A stretch of 64,000 nucleotides of DNA from Methylorubrum suomiense (GTDB lineage: Bacteria; Pseudomonadota; Alphaproteobacteria; Rhizobiales; Beijerinckiaceae): NCBI RefSeq assembly GCF_022179765.1, contig NZ_BPRE01000023.1, positions 1 through 64,000 on the forward strand. The letters run 5' to 3'. This document shows positions 8,773 through 16,975 of the stretch, one piece after another. A program made the translations under genes and the position numbers. Below the pieces are notes generated by a model. The model worked only from the letters and a program-made list of their open reading frames with translations, did not search any database and had not been told where the DNA came from. Each line of letters begins with the position of its first letter. Position 1 is the first letter of the stretch.

Positions 8773-8798
8773 GTCAGTGAGATCATAGGAACAACAGA

Positions 8799-9377
8799 AT
8801 GGCACGTGAACGCGAGGGTCGTCGCCGCGACGACCGCGAGGAGCGCGACAGCGAGTTCGTGGACAAGCTCGTCCACATCAATCGCGTCGCCAAGGTGGTG
8901 AAGGGTGGCCGTCGCTTCGGCTTCGCGGCGCTCGTCGTCGTCGGTGACCAGAAGGGCCGCGTCGGCTTTGGCCACGGTAAGGCCCGTGAGGTGCCTGAGG
9001 CGATCCGTAAGGCGACCGAAGCCGCCAAGCGCGGGCTGATCCGCGTGTCGCTGCGCGAGGGCCGGACCCTGCACCACGACGTCAACGGTCGTCACGGCGC
9101 CGGCAAGGTGATTCTCCGCGCGGCTCCGCAGGGTACCGGCATCATTGCCGGCGGCCCGATGCGCGCCGTGTTCGAGACGCTCGGCATGCAGGACGTGGTG
9201 GCGAAGAGCCTCGGCTCGTCGAACCCCTACAACCTCGTGCGCGCCACCTTCGACGCGCTGAAGAACGAGGACAGCCCGCGCTCCGTCGCGGCCCGTCGTG
9301 GCCTCAAGGTCTCCGCCATCCAGTCGCGCCGCCGCGACGCGGATCCGGCCGACACCTCCGAAGCCGCCGTGGCGTAA
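8799..9377 (+). CDS. rpsE: 30S ribosomal protein S5
   Basis: This is a 192-residue S5 with the double-stranded-RNA-binding N-terminal domain (FVDKLVHINRVAKVVKGGR) and the C-terminal domain (GSSNPYNLVRATFDAL). S5 influences decoding accuracy and is the site of spectinomycin resistance in other bacteria. It has a charged N-terminal extension of about 20 residues. The 88-base gap before it is the largest inside the spc block. Confidence 0.97.
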   Translation: MAREREGRRRDDREERDSEFVDKLVHINRVAKVVKGGRRFGFAALVVVGDQKGRVGFGHGKAREVPEAIRKATEAAKRGLIRVSLREGRTLHHDVNGRHGAGKVILRAAPQGTGIIAGGPMRAVFETLGMQDVVAKSLGSSNPYNLVRATFDALKNEDSPRSVAARRGLKVSAIQSRRRDADPADTSEAAVA

Positions 9378-9389
9378 GGGGAGGGCAGC

Positions 9390-9584
9390 ATGGCTAACAA
9401 GACTGTCCGCGTCGAGCAGATCGGTTCGCCGATCCGCCGCGAGGCTTCCCAGCGTGCCACGCTGGTCGGCCTGAAGCTGAACAAGCTGCACCGCGTTTCC
9501 GAGCTGGAGGACACTCCGGCCGTGCGCGGCATGATCCGCAAGGTCGCGCATCTCGTGCGCGTCCTCGACGACGCCGCGGCGTGA
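9390..9584 (+). CDS. rpmD: 50S ribosomal protein L30
   Basis: This is a 64-residue L30 (VRVEQIGSPIRRE at the start, LVGLKLNKLHRV in the middle). L30 is a small peripheral protein of the 50S subunit, absent from some bacteria but normal in alphaproteobacteria. It lies 12 bases after rpsE and 13 before rplO, in the usual order. Confidence 0.96.
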   Translation: MANKTVRVEQIGSPIRREASQRATLVGLKLNKLHRVSELEDTPAVRGMIRKVAHLVRVLDDAAA

Positions 9585-9597
9585 GGAGGGCTTAACC

Positions 9598-10107
9598 ATG
9601 AAGCTCAACGAGATCCGCGACAATGAAGGGGCTGTGAAGTCCCGCATGCGCGTCGGCCGGGGCATCGGCTCCGGCAAGGGCAAGACCGCGGGCCGCGGCG
9701 TGAAGGGTCAGAAGGCCCGCACCGGCGTGTCCATCAAGGGCTTCGAGGGCGGTCAGATGCCGCTCCACCGGCGCCTGCCGAAGCGCGGCTTCAACAACAT
9801 TCACGCCCACGACCTGAACGAGGTGAATCTCGGTCGCGTCCAGCAGGCGGTGGATGCCGGCAAGCTCGACGCCAACGCGACCGTGACGGTCGATGCCCTT
9901 GTCCAGGCCGGGATCATCTCCCGCGCCCGCGACGGCGTGAAGCTGCTCGGTGTCGGCGAACTGACCTCGAAGCTCAGCTTCGAAGTCACCCGCGCCTCCA
10001 AGTCGGCCGTCGAGGCCGTCGAAAAGGCCGGCGGTTCGGTCACGACCACCTTCGCTGCCGGCGTCGCCCATCGCGGCGCGGCTGAAGGCGCGGTTGCGTC
10101 CGCCTGA
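9598..10107 (+). CDS. rplO: 50S ribosomal protein L15
   Basis: This 169-residue protein starts MKLNEIRDNEGAVKSR and has the Gly-rich RVGRGIGSGKGKTAGRGVKG segment that threads into 23S rRNA. It is about 20 residues longer than E. coli L15 at the C-terminus, with an Ala-rich tail. L15 is a late assembly protein of the 50S. A 114-base gap then leads to secY. Confidence 0.97.
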   Translation: MKLNEIRDNEGAVKSRMRVGRGIGSGKGKTAGRGVKGQKARTGVSIKGFEGGQMPLHRRLPKRGFNNIHAHDLNEVNLGRVQQAVDAGKLDANATVTVDALVQAGIISRARDGVKLLGVGELTSKLSFEVTRASKSAVEAVEKAGGSVTTTFAAGVAHRGAAEGAVASA

Positions 10108-10221
10108 GCCGACCATTAAGTCGAACGCCGAAGCGGCGGCCCGTGCTCGCACGCGGCCGCCGCTTCCGCTTTCAGGGACCGTCCACGACGTCTCCCGACG
10201 GCAATTTCCGGGATCGATGAC

Positions 10222-11571
10222 ATGGCCTCAGCCGCCGAGCAGCTCGCCGCCAACCTGAATTTCGGCGCCATCGCCAAGGCCGACGAACTCAAGAAGCGCA
10301 TCTGGTTCACCCTGGGTGCGCTGATCGTGTTCCGCCTCGGCACCTACATTCCGATCCCCGGCATCGATCCGGAGCAGTTCGCCCGGAACTTCCAGAATCA
10401 GGCCGGCGGCGTGCTCGGCATGTTCAACATGTTCTCGGGCGGCGCGGTCGAGCGCATGGCAGTCTTCGCGCTCAACATCATGCCCTACATCTCGGCCTCG
10501 ATCATCGTTCAGCTCCTCACCTCCGTGGTGCCGAGCCTCGAAGCCTTGAAGAAGGAGGGCGAGTCCGGCCGCAAGGTCATCAACCAGTACACCCGCTACC
10601 TCACCGTGGTGCTGGCACTGGTGCAGTCCTGGGGTATCGCCTTCGGCCTCCAGGGGTCCAACGCGGTCATCAATCCGGGCCCGTTCTTCATCCTCTCGAC
10701 CGTCGTCACCCTGACCGGCGGCACGCTGTTCCTGATGTGGATCGGTGAGCAGATCACCGCCCGCGGGATCGGCAACGGTTCCTCGCTCATCATCTTCGCC
10801 GGTATCGTCGCCCACCTGCCGGCCTCGATCTTCGGCGCCCTGGAACTGACCCGCACCGGCGCGCTCTCGCCCGCGATCCTGCTCGGCGCCGGCCTCGCCG
10901 CCGTCGGCCTCGTCTACTTCATCGTGTTCATGGAGCGTGCCCAGCGTCGGCTCCTGATCAACTACCCGAAGCGCCAGGTCGGCAACCGCATGTACGAGGG
11001 CCAGACCTCGTTCCTGCCGCTCAAGCTCAACACGTCGGGTGTCATTCCGCCGATCTTCGCGTCCTCGCTGCTGCTTCTGCCGACCACGATCGCCAGCTTC
11101 TCGGCCAATCAGGGTTCGACCGGCATTCTCGGCACGCTGACGGCCTATCTCGGCCATGGCCGGCCGCTCTACATGGTCGCCTATGCGGCGATGATCATCT
11201 TCTTCACGTTCTTCTACACGGCCGTCGTCTTCAATCCGCAGGAGACGGCCGACAACCTGAAGAAGCAGGGCGGCTTCCTTCCCGGCATCCGCCCCGGTGA
11301 GCGCACTGCCGCCTTCATCGACAAGGTTCTGACCCGCATCACGGTGATCGGTGCCGCCTACCTCACCTTCGTCTGTCTCGTGCCGGAGATCGTCGCCTCC
11401 TACACCTCGGCGGCCCTCGGCTTCGGCGGCACGTCGCTGCTGATCGTCGTGTCGGTCACGATGGACACCGTGGCGCAGATCCACGGGCATCTGATGGCGC
11501 ATCAGTACGAGGGCATCGTGAAGAAGGCGAAGCTGCGCGGCGCCTCCGTCGGCGGTGCACGGCGTCGCTGA
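10222..11571 (+). CDS. secY: Preprotein translocase subunit SecY
   Basis: SecY is the ten-helix channel of the Sec translocon in the inner membrane, working with SecE, SecG and SecA. The 449-residue sequence has the diagnostic TM2 region (NIMPYISASIIVQLLTSVVP), the plug region GVLGMFNMFSGG before it, and the cytoplasmic loop with GIGNGSSLIIFAGI. Hydrophobic segments are spread over the whole length. The gene has its usual place at the end of the spc block, before adk. Confidence 0.98.
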   Translation: MASAAEQLAANLNFGAIAKADELKKRIWFTLGALIVFRLGTYIPIPGIDPEQFARNFQNQAGGVLGMFNMFSGGAVERMAVFALNIMPYISASIIVQLLTSVVPSLEALKKEGESGRKVINQYTRYLTVVLALVQSWGIAFGLQGSNAVINPGPFFILSTVVTLTGGTLFLMWIGEQITARGIGNGSSLIIFAGIVAHLPASIFGALELTRTGALSPAILLGAGLAAVGLVYFIVFMERAQRRLLINYPKRQVGNRMYEGQTSFLPLKLNTSGVIPPIFASSLLLLPTTIASFSANQGSTGILGTLTAYLGHGRPLYMVAYAAMIIFFTFFYTAVVFNPQETADNLKKQGGFLPGIRPGERTAAFIDKVLTRITVIGAAYLTFVCLVPEIVASYTSAALGFGGTSLLIVVSVTMDTVAQIHGHLMAHQYEGIVKKAKLRGASVGGARRR

Positions 11572-11641
11572 ATTGTCATTCTCCGCCAAAGGTTCGGTGG
11601 ACGGGCCTTCGGAATTCTCGCATCAACGTCGTTGCGACAGA

Positions 11642-11663
11642 GGCGCCCGTTTAAGGGGGCGCC
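11642..11663. other. Hairpin in the secY-adk gap
   Basis: GGCGCCC (11642-11648) and GGGCGCC (11657-11663) form a perfect seven-base stem around GTTTAAGG. No T-run follows, so it does not look like an intrinsic terminator; it may slow polymerase or protect the mRNA end. Confidence 0.4.
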
Positions 11664-11713
11664 AACCAGTGAAGAACGAGCCCGGCGCCGGGCCCTGATG
11701 ACGAGGAGACGCC

Positions 11714-12316
11714 ATGCGGATCATCCTGCTCGGACCGCCGGGAGCGGGAAAGGGCACCCAGTCCGAGCGTATTGTGGAGCGCTACGGCATTCCGCAGCTC
11801 TCGACGGGTGACATGCTGCGCGCCGCCGTCGCCGCCGGTACGCCGGTGGGCCTCGAGGCCAAGTCGATCATGGAAAGCGGCGGCCTCGTGCCGGACGCGG
11901 TGGTGGTCGGCATCGTTGCCGATCGCGTCGAAGAGGCGGATGCCAAGAGCGGCTTCATCCTCGACGGCTTCCCGCGCACGGTCGAACAGGCCAAGGCCCT
12001 CGATCGGATGCTGGCCGAGAAGGGTATTGCGCTCGATGCAGTGGTCGAGTTCGTCGTCGACGAGAATGCCCTCGTTGGCCGTATCGCCAAGCGCGCCGAA
12101 GAGACCGCAGCCCGCGGTCAGCCGGTGCGCAAGGACGACACGCCTGAGGTCTTCAAGACCCGTCTCGACGCTTACAAGACGCAGACCGCCCCGCTCTCCG
12201 ACTATTATGCCGGCACCGGGCTGTTGCGGAAGATCGACGGCATGCAGCCGATCGATCACGTGACGGGTGAGGTCGTGACCCTGCTCAACGGCTTTCGCGA
12301 GAAGGCCGTCTCCTGA
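11714..12316 (+). CDS. adk: Adenylate kinase, short-LID type
   Basis: Adenylate kinase interconverts ATP + AMP and two ADP in the cytoplasm. The 200-residue protein has the P-loop GPPGAGKGTQ at residues 7-16, the AMP-binding STGDMLRAAVAAG and the FPRTVEQAKAL block. At 200 residues it lacks the roughly 27-residue LID insertion and zinc-finger of the long bacterial form; the LID is replaced by a short loop around residues 125-140. The location after secY is conserved in alphaproteobacteria. Confidence 0.97.
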   Translation: MRIILLGPPGAGKGTQSERIVERYGIPQLSTGDMLRAAVAAGTPVGLEAKSIMESGGLVPDAVVVGIVADRVEEADAKSGFILDGFPRTVEQAKALDRMLAEKGIALDAVVEFVVDENALVGRIAKRAEETAARGQPVRKDDTPEVFKTRLDAYKTQTAPLSDYYAGTGLLRKIDGMQPIDHVTGEVVTLLNGFREKAVS

Positions 12317-12635
12317 ATCCGAAGCTCTCCGCCGTCTTCCGGGGCTCGTCTCAGGCGAGAGTCCGGAAGGCGGCGGTGGGGTCGTCGGACGATCGGCGGA
12401 CAGGCGATCGCTCGAAGCCGACCGACAAGATCGTATAGAGATCGTTGACAAGGGGGTCCGTCTGCGCTAGGCGGGCCCCCTTCGTCCAAACGGGATGTGG
12501 TCCGAAAGCGCCTCGACGAGGACGCTCGCGGACCGATTTGTCGTTTCGGGCGGATGCGCAGGGGCCGGCCTCCACCGGACGCGCATCGTCATCGTGTGAC
12601 GGCGGAAATCGGTTCCGCCACATGGAGAGAACATC
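12317..12635. other. 319-base gap between adk and rpsM
   Basis: No gene is supported here. A hairpin pairs AAGGGGGTCCG (12450-12460) with CGGGCCCCCTT (12472-12482). It overlaps a TTGACA (12445-12450) that could be a -35 element, with TAGGCG 17 bases downstream as a poor -10. The gap probably marks the boundary between the spc and alpha blocks. Confidence 0.5.
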
Positions 12636-13004
12636 TTGGCCCGTATCGCAGGCGTCAACATCCCGACCGCCAAGCGCGTCGTCATCGCGCTTCAGTACAT
12701 CCACGGCATCGGCCCGAAGAAGGCCGAGGAGATCACCGAGAAGGTCGGTATCCCCGCCGAGCGCCGCGTGAACCAGCTCACCGACGCCGAGGTGCTCCAG
12801 ATCCGCGAGACCATCGACCGGGATTACATGGTCGAGGGCGATCTGCGCCGCGACGTGTCGATGAACATCAAGCGCCTGATGGATCTCGGTTGCTACCGCG
12901 GTCTCCGTCACCGCAAGCAGCTCCCGGTTCGCGGCCAGCGCACCCATACCAACGCCCGCACCCGTAAGGGCAAGGCGAAGCCGATCGCCGGCAAGAAGAA
13001 GTAA
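12636..13004 (+). CDS. rpsM: 30S ribosomal protein S13 (TTG start)
   Basis: This 122-residue protein begins at a TTG, giving MARIAGVNIPTAKRVVIAL, the standard S13 N-terminus; no ATG or GTG gives that start. The conserved GIGPKKAEEI and the basic tail RGQRTHTNARTRKGKAK are present. S13 lies in the 30S head and contacts L5 and tRNA across the subunit interface. A TTG start in a ribosomal protein gene is uncommon and would lower initiation. GGAGAGAAC lies just upstream. Confidence 0.96.
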   Translation: MARIAGVNIPTAKRVVIALQYIHGIGPKKAEEITEKVGIPAERRVNQLTDAEVLQIRETIDRDYMVEGDLRRDVSMNIKRLMDLGCYRGLRHRKQLPVRGQRTHTNARTRKGKAKPIAGKKK

Positions 13005-13176
13005 TCTTTTGCGATTGGAAGGCCGTGCTTCGCTCGGCCTCCCTTCCGTCGCGCCGAGTGCTCCTCGACGCCGCCGGTTGAATGGGACGCTCCTGCACGG
13101 CAGCGGCGCCCAACTCCGAAAAAGAATCCCGAGCGCCTGGTGTTACGGGCGTGATTGAAGGACCAGCGAGAAGAAG

Positions 13177-13566
13177 ATGGCTAAGGAACCGACCCGCGTC
13201 CGCCGGCGCGAACGCAAGAACATCGTCTCGGGCGTGGCGCACGTGGCCGCCTCGTTCAACAACACGATGATCACCATCACCGACGCCCAGGGCAACACGA
13301 TCTCGTGGTCGTCCGCCGGCGCCATGGGCTTCAAGGGCTCGCGCAAGTCGACCCCGTACGCCGCCCAGGTCGCTGCCGAGGACGCTGCCCGCAAGGCCGC
13401 CGAGCACGGCATGCGCACCCTCGAGGTTGAGGTCTCGGGCCCCGGATCTGGTCGTGAGTCGGCCCTCCGCGCGCTTCAGGCAGGTGGCTTCACTGTCACC
13501 TCGATCCGCGACGTGACCTCGATCCCGCATAACGGCTGCCGCCCGCGCAAGCGTCGTCGCGTCTGA
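13177..13566 (+). CDS. rpsK: 30S ribosomal protein S11
   Basis: This is a 129-residue S11 with NIVSGVAHVAASFNNT, SSAGAMGFKGSRKSTPY and the basic end HNGCRPRKRRRV. S11 is on the 30S platform and contacts mRNA near the E site. It follows rpsM by 172 bases. Unusually, the next gene is not rpsD or rpoA but a hydrolase. Confidence 0.97.
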   Translation: MAKEPTRVRRRERKNIVSGVAHVAASFNNTMITITDAQGNTISWSSAGAMGFKGSRKSTPYAAQVAAEDAARKAAEHGMRTLEVEVSGPGSGRESALRALQAGGFTVTSIRDVTSIPHNGCRPRKRRRV

Positions 13567-13598
13567 TCGTTCACGCACACGGCCGAACGGAGAAGCCT

Positions 13599-14480
13599 AT
13601 GGCGGACGGATCGAACAAGCCCTTACCCGGCGTGCTGCGGTGGAATGTCGGCGACCTCACGGTCACGGCGCTCAACGACGGTTGGTTTCAGGGCTCGCTC
13701 GATCTCGTCACCGGCATTCCGAAGGAGGAGGCGGGCGCGCTTCAGCGGGCCGGCTTCCGCCCGGAGGCTCCGATCGTGACGCTCAACGCGTTCCTGATCA
13801 CCGGCGCCGGCCGCAAGCCGGTGCTGATCGATTCGGGCTACGGCCATTTCGGGCCCGAGACGATGGGCCGTGTGCCTGCTGCCCTGGCGTTGGCGGGCGT
13901 CAGCCCCGACGAGATCGAGACGGTGCTTCTGACCCATCTCCATCCCGACCATGCGGGCGGGCTGGTGAAGCAGGACGGTTCGGCAGCCTACGCCAACGCG
14001 GAACTCGTGGTGCATGCCGACGAGGCTGCCCACTGGCTGCCCGATGAGGCGCTCTCCCGCGCTCCCGATGCGGCGAAGCCGTATTTCGAGAACGCCCGCA
14101 AGGCGGTTGCGCCCTATGCGTCGCGGTTGCGCAAGCATGAAGGCGGCGAGCTGGTGCCCGGCATCATCGCCGTCCCGCTCCCGGGGCACACGCCGGGTCA
14201 TTGCGGCATGCGGATCGTGTCTGGGGACAAATCGCTCTTCATGTGGACCGATGTGGTGCACATGCCCGCGATCCAGTTCAAGCAACCCGAGGCTGGCGTC
14301 GCCTTCGATGTCGACGGGGAGCAGGCGCGGGCGACCCGCAAGCGCGTCTTCGACGAGGTCGCCACCGAGAAGAGCCTGATCGCGGGCTCGCATCTCGAAT
14401 TCCCGGCGCTCGGGTACGTTGCCCGCGACGGCGCGGGCTACAGCTTCGTCCCCGTTCTCTGGGTCGGCGGCGAGGCGTGA
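13599..14480 (+). CDS. Metallo-beta-lactamase-fold hydrolase within the alpha operon
   Basis: This 293-residue protein has the MBL-fold metal signature THLHPDHAGG (HxHxDH, near residue 112), a later GHTPGHCG block with the third metal-site histidine, and a C-terminal GSHLEFPALGY. Such enzymes bind two metal ions and hydrolyse esters, lactones or thioesters; the substrate cannot be read from the sequence. It sits 32 bases after rpsK and 93 before rpoA on the same strand, with CGGAGAAG upstream, so it is probably cotranscribed with ribosomal and RNA polymerase genes. No signal peptide is seen, so it is likely cytoplasmic. Codon use looks like its neighbours. Confidence 0.9.
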   Translation: MADGSNKPLPGVLRWNVGDLTVTALNDGWFQGSLDLVTGIPKEEAGALQRAGFRPEAPIVTLNAFLITGAGRKPVLIDSGYGHFGPETMGRVPAALALAGVSPDEIETVLLTHLHPDHAGGLVKQDGSAAYANAELVVHADEAAHWLPDEALSRAPDAAKPYFENARKAVAPYASRLRKHEGGELVPGIIAVPLPGHTPGHCGMRIVSGDKSLFMWTDVVHMPAIQFKQPEAGVAFDVDGEQARATRKRVFDEVATEKSLIAGSHLEFPALGYVARDGAGYSFVPVLWVGGEA

Positions 14481-14573
14481 TTTTAGGGACCGGCCGGGCG
14501 CCCGAGGGGCGCGCCCGGCCGGCCGAAGCGCTTCCGGGACGCCGGCGGCGCGGGTTTGGCAAGAGGTAGGACC

Positions 14574-15593
14574 GTGGTCATTCAGAAGAACTGGCAAGAG
14601 CTGATCAAGCCGAACAAGCTCCAGGTTTCGGCCGGCGACGATCCCAAGCGGGTCGCCACCGTGGTGGCCGAGCCGCTGGAGCGGGGCTTCGGCACGACGC
14701 TCGGCAACTCGCTTCGCCGCGTGCTGCTCTCCTCGCTCCAGGGCGCTGCGGTCACCTCCGTCCAGATCGACGGCGTGCTCCACGAATTCTCCTCGATTCC
14801 GGGCGTGCGCGAGGACGTGACCGACATCGTCCTCAACATCAAGACGATCGCGCTGCGTTCGCAGACCGACACCCCGAAGCGCATGACGCTGCGCAAGACC
14901 GGCCCCGGCCTCGTCACGGCCGGCGACATTGCCGTGACCGGCGACGTGCAGGTCCTGAATCCCGACCTCGTCATCTGCACGCTGGATGACGGCGCCGAGA
15001 TCCGCATGGAATTCACCGTCGCCACCGGCAAGGGCTACGTGCCGGCCGAGCGCAACCGTCCCGAGGACGCGCCGATCGGACTCATCCCGGTCGATGCGCT
15101 CTACTCGCCGGTGACCAAGGTCAGCTACCGCGTCGAGACCACCCGTGAGGGTCAGGATCTCGACAAGGACAAGCTGACCATGACGGTCGAGACCAACGGC
15201 GCGATCTCGCCGGAGGATGCCCTGGCCTACGCCGCGCGCATCATCCAGGATCAGCTCCAGGTCTTCGTGAACTTCGAGGAGCCCCGCAAGGAAGAGGCCG
15301 CGCCGCTCGCGCCGCAGCTGCCCTTCAACCCGGCGCTGCTCAAGAAGGTCGATGAGCTCGAGCTGTCGGTCCGTTCGGCGAACTGCCTGAAGAACGACAA
15401 CATCGTCTATATCGGCGACCTCATCCAGAAGTCGGAGGGCGAGATGCTGCGCACCCCGAACTTCGGCCGCAAGTCGCTCAACGAGATCAAGGAAGTGCTC
15501 GCCGGCATGGGCCTGCACCTCGGTATGGACGTTCCCGGATGGCCGCCGGAGAACATCGAGGATCTCGCCAAGCGCTTCGAGGAGCATTATTGA
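14574..15593 (+). CDS. rpoA: DNA-directed RNA polymerase alpha subunit
   Basis: Alpha dimerises to start RNA polymerase assembly, and its C-terminal domain binds UP elements and activators. The GTG at 14574 gives a 339-residue protein beginning MVIQKNWQELIKPNKL, the standard alphaproteobacterial N-terminus; AGAGGTAGG lies just upstream. A TTG six codons earlier is in frame but unlikely. The N-terminal dimerisation domain has RGFGTTLGNSLRRVLLSS, and the C-terminal domain has ELSVRSANCLKNDNI and RKSLNEIKEVL. Confidence 0.98.
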   Translation: MVIQKNWQELIKPNKLQVSAGDDPKRVATVVAEPLERGFGTTLGNSLRRVLLSSLQGAAVTSVQIDGVLHEFSSIPGVREDVTDIVLNIKTIALRSQTDTPKRMTLRKTGPGLVTAGDIAVTGDVQVLNPDLVICTLDDGAEIRMEFTVATGKGYVPAERNRPEDAPIGLIPVDALYSPVTKVSYRVETTREGQDLDKDKLTMTVETNGAISPEDALAYAARIIQDQLQVFVNFEEPRKEEAAPLAPQLPFNPALLKKVDELELSVRSANCLKNDNIVYIGDLIQKSEGEMLRTPNFGRKSLNEIKEVLAGMGLHLGMDVPGWPPENIEDLAKRFEEHY

Positions 15594-15614
15594 GCCGCGC
15601 GTCTCACGCTCCGA

Positions 15615-15724
15615 CCTCATCCTGAGGTGCCGGAGCGAAGCGGGGGCCTCGAAGGAGGCCTTCCGCGCGCAGCGATCCCCGGAGCCCTCCTTCGAGGCCG
15701 CTTGTGCTGCATCTCAGGATGAGG
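15615..15724. repeat. Dispersed palindromic repeat, copy A (rpoA-rplQ gap)
   Basis: The element is bounded by CCTCATCCTGAGGTGC on the left and its near reverse complement GCATCTCAGGATGAGG on the right. An inner pair of arms contains GCCTCGAAGGAGGCC (15646-15660) and the CCTCCTTCGAGGCC region (15686-15699). A close relative lies at 48286-48403. It looks like a non-coding mobile palindrome of the REP/RPE kind; it has no coding capacity. Confidence 0.8.
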
Positions 15725-15833
15725 GCTTTGGGGTTGGAATCCCGCCGCGGGGTCAAGCGGATTTCGAGAACAGCCCTGCGGGGCACATGGTCGTTCCGTG
15801 GCACGGCGATCGTGACTGAGAAGGAAAGCCAAC

Positions 15834-16247
15834 ATGCGTCACGCTTACCGCGGTCGTCGCTTCAACCGCACCGCCGAGCATCGTAAGGCGATGTTCGCCA
15901 ACATGTCCGCCGCGCTCATCAAGCACGAGCAGATCGTCACCACCCTGCCGAAGGCCAAGGATCTGCGTCCGGTCGTCGAGAAGCTGATCTCCCTCGGCCG
16001 CACCGACAGCGTCCATGCCCGCCGCCTCGCCATGGCGCAGATCCGCGATGCCGACATGGTCAAGAAGCTCTTCACGGTGCTCGGCCCGCGCTACCAGTCG
16101 CGGCCCGGCGGCTATTGCCGCATCATGAAGGCGGGCTTCCGCTACGGCGACAACGCTCCGCTCGCCGTCATCGAGTTCGTGGACCGCGACGTCGATGCGC
16201 GCGGCAAGGATTCCGGCCCGACTCAGGTCGAGGCAGACGCCGCCTGA
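15834..16247 (+). CDS. rplQ: 50S ribosomal protein L17
   Basis: This is a 137-residue L17, beginning MRHAYRGRRFNRTAEHRKAM, with KLISLGRTDSVHARRLA in the middle. L17 lies near the tunnel exit of the 50S. It is the last gene of the alpha block and is followed within 31 bases by a terminator. The 240-base gap before it is mostly taken up by a palindromic repeat. Confidence 0.97.
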   Translation: MRHAYRGRRFNRTAEHRKAMFANMSAALIKHEQIVTTLPKAKDLRPVVEKLISLGRTDSVHARRLAMAQIRDADMVKKLFTVLGPRYQSRPGGYCRIMKAGFRYGDNAPLAVIEFVDRDVDARGKDSGPTQVEADAA

Positions 16248-16277
16248 TCGGGCGATCGACAGTCGAGTGATGCGAGA

Positions 16278-16300
16278 GGCGGCCGAGAGGCCGCCTTTTT
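16278..16300 (+). terminator. Intrinsic terminator after rplQ
   Basis: GGCGGCC and GGCCGCC form a perfect seven-base stem around GAGA, followed directly by TTTTT. It closes the ribosomal superoperon. Confidence 0.88.
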
Positions 16301-16372
16301 GCATATGGACCGTCGATGTCGGATGCTACGGCTGACAGCCGGATGAAAGTCCGGGGGAAAAGCGGCACTGGG

Positions 16373-16380
16373 ACAATTGT
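16373..16380. promoter_or_regulatory. Possible OhrR operator half (ACAATTGT palindrome)
   Basis: An eight-base perfect palindrome ACAATTGT lies 118 bases before the OhrR-like gene. Known OhrR operators contain ACAATT-type inverted repeats, so autoregulation is possible. The site is short and its flanks are not symmetric. Confidence 0.25.
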
Positions 16381-16498
16381 GCAGGTACCCCCTGGTCTTT
16401 CATCCGTTATCGTATTCTCTGTGTAATCTGGGCTGGTCCGCCGCCGCGGCGACAGGCGCCCCGGTTACGCAGCCGGCTGAAAGGCCTTGGCGAACGGC

Positions 16499-16975
16499 AT
16501 GGTGTGCGTCGTGAATGCTCCCGATGAGACTGCGAGGGTGCTCAAGGACCCTTTGCTCCTCGACAATCAGCTCTGCTACGCGCTGTACGCTGCCGCCCAC
16601 CGGATGACGAAATCCTACCGGCCGATGCTGGAGCGGATGGGCCTGACCTACCCGCAATACCTCGTGCTGCTGGTGTTGTGGGAGAGCGACGGCATCACCG
16701 TCTCCGAGATCGGCCGACGCCTCCGCCTCGATTCCGGGACTTTGACGCCGGTTCTGAAGCGCTTGGAGAGCAGTGGTTTCCTCAGCCGGAGCCGACGCCA
16801 ATCGGATGAGCGCGAGGTCGAGATCTCGTTGACCGAGGAGGGCCGTGCCCTTCGCGCCGAGGCGGTGGCGGTGCGCCAGTCGGTCATGTGTCAGCTCAAC
16901 ATGTCGGAGCCGGAAATTCAGGCCATGCGCGCCGATCTCAATGCGCTGATCGAGAACCTCAGCACCGGCGCTTGA
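16499..16975 (+). CDS. ohrR: MarR-family organic hydroperoxide sensor, OhrR-like
   Basis: This winged-helix repressor of about 158 residues matches OhrR. The N-terminal LDNQLCYALY contains the peroxide-sensing cysteine, followed by YRPMLERMGLTYPQYLVLLVLW. The recognition region is SGTLTPVLKRLESSGF. A second cysteine in VMCQLNMS suggests the two-cysteine type that forms an intersubunit disulfide. OhrR normally represses ohr, a thiol peroxidase, but no ohr gene is adjacent. The start is uncertain: ATG 16499 is used here, while a TTG at 16487 would sit better relative to GAAAGG. An ACAATTGT palindrome lies upstream. Confidence 0.85.
   Translation: MVCVVNAPDETARVLKDPLLLDNQLCYALYAAAHRMTKSYRPMLERMGLTYPQYLVLLVLWESDGITVSEIGRRLRLDSGTLTPVLKRLESSGFLSRSRRQSDEREVEISLTEEGRALRAEAVAVRQSVMCQLNMSEPEIQAMRADLNALIENLSTGA

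Noticed and set aside
10228..11589. 453-codon open frame antisense to secY
   Set aside because: It is opposite secY and rich in Asp, Arg and His, the expected complement of hydrophobic codons. There is no start signal.
12445..12473. TTGACA with a 17-base spacer to TAGGCG as a firm promoter for rpsM
   Set aside because: The -10 part matches only two positions of TATAAT, and the -35 overlaps a hairpin, so it is listed only as a possibility.
13623..15620. 665-codon open frame antisense to rpoA and the MBL gene
   Set aside because: It mirrors two well-supported plus-strand genes in high-GC DNA, where antisense frames stay open because stop codons are rare. Its predicted protein is low-complexity and has no family features.
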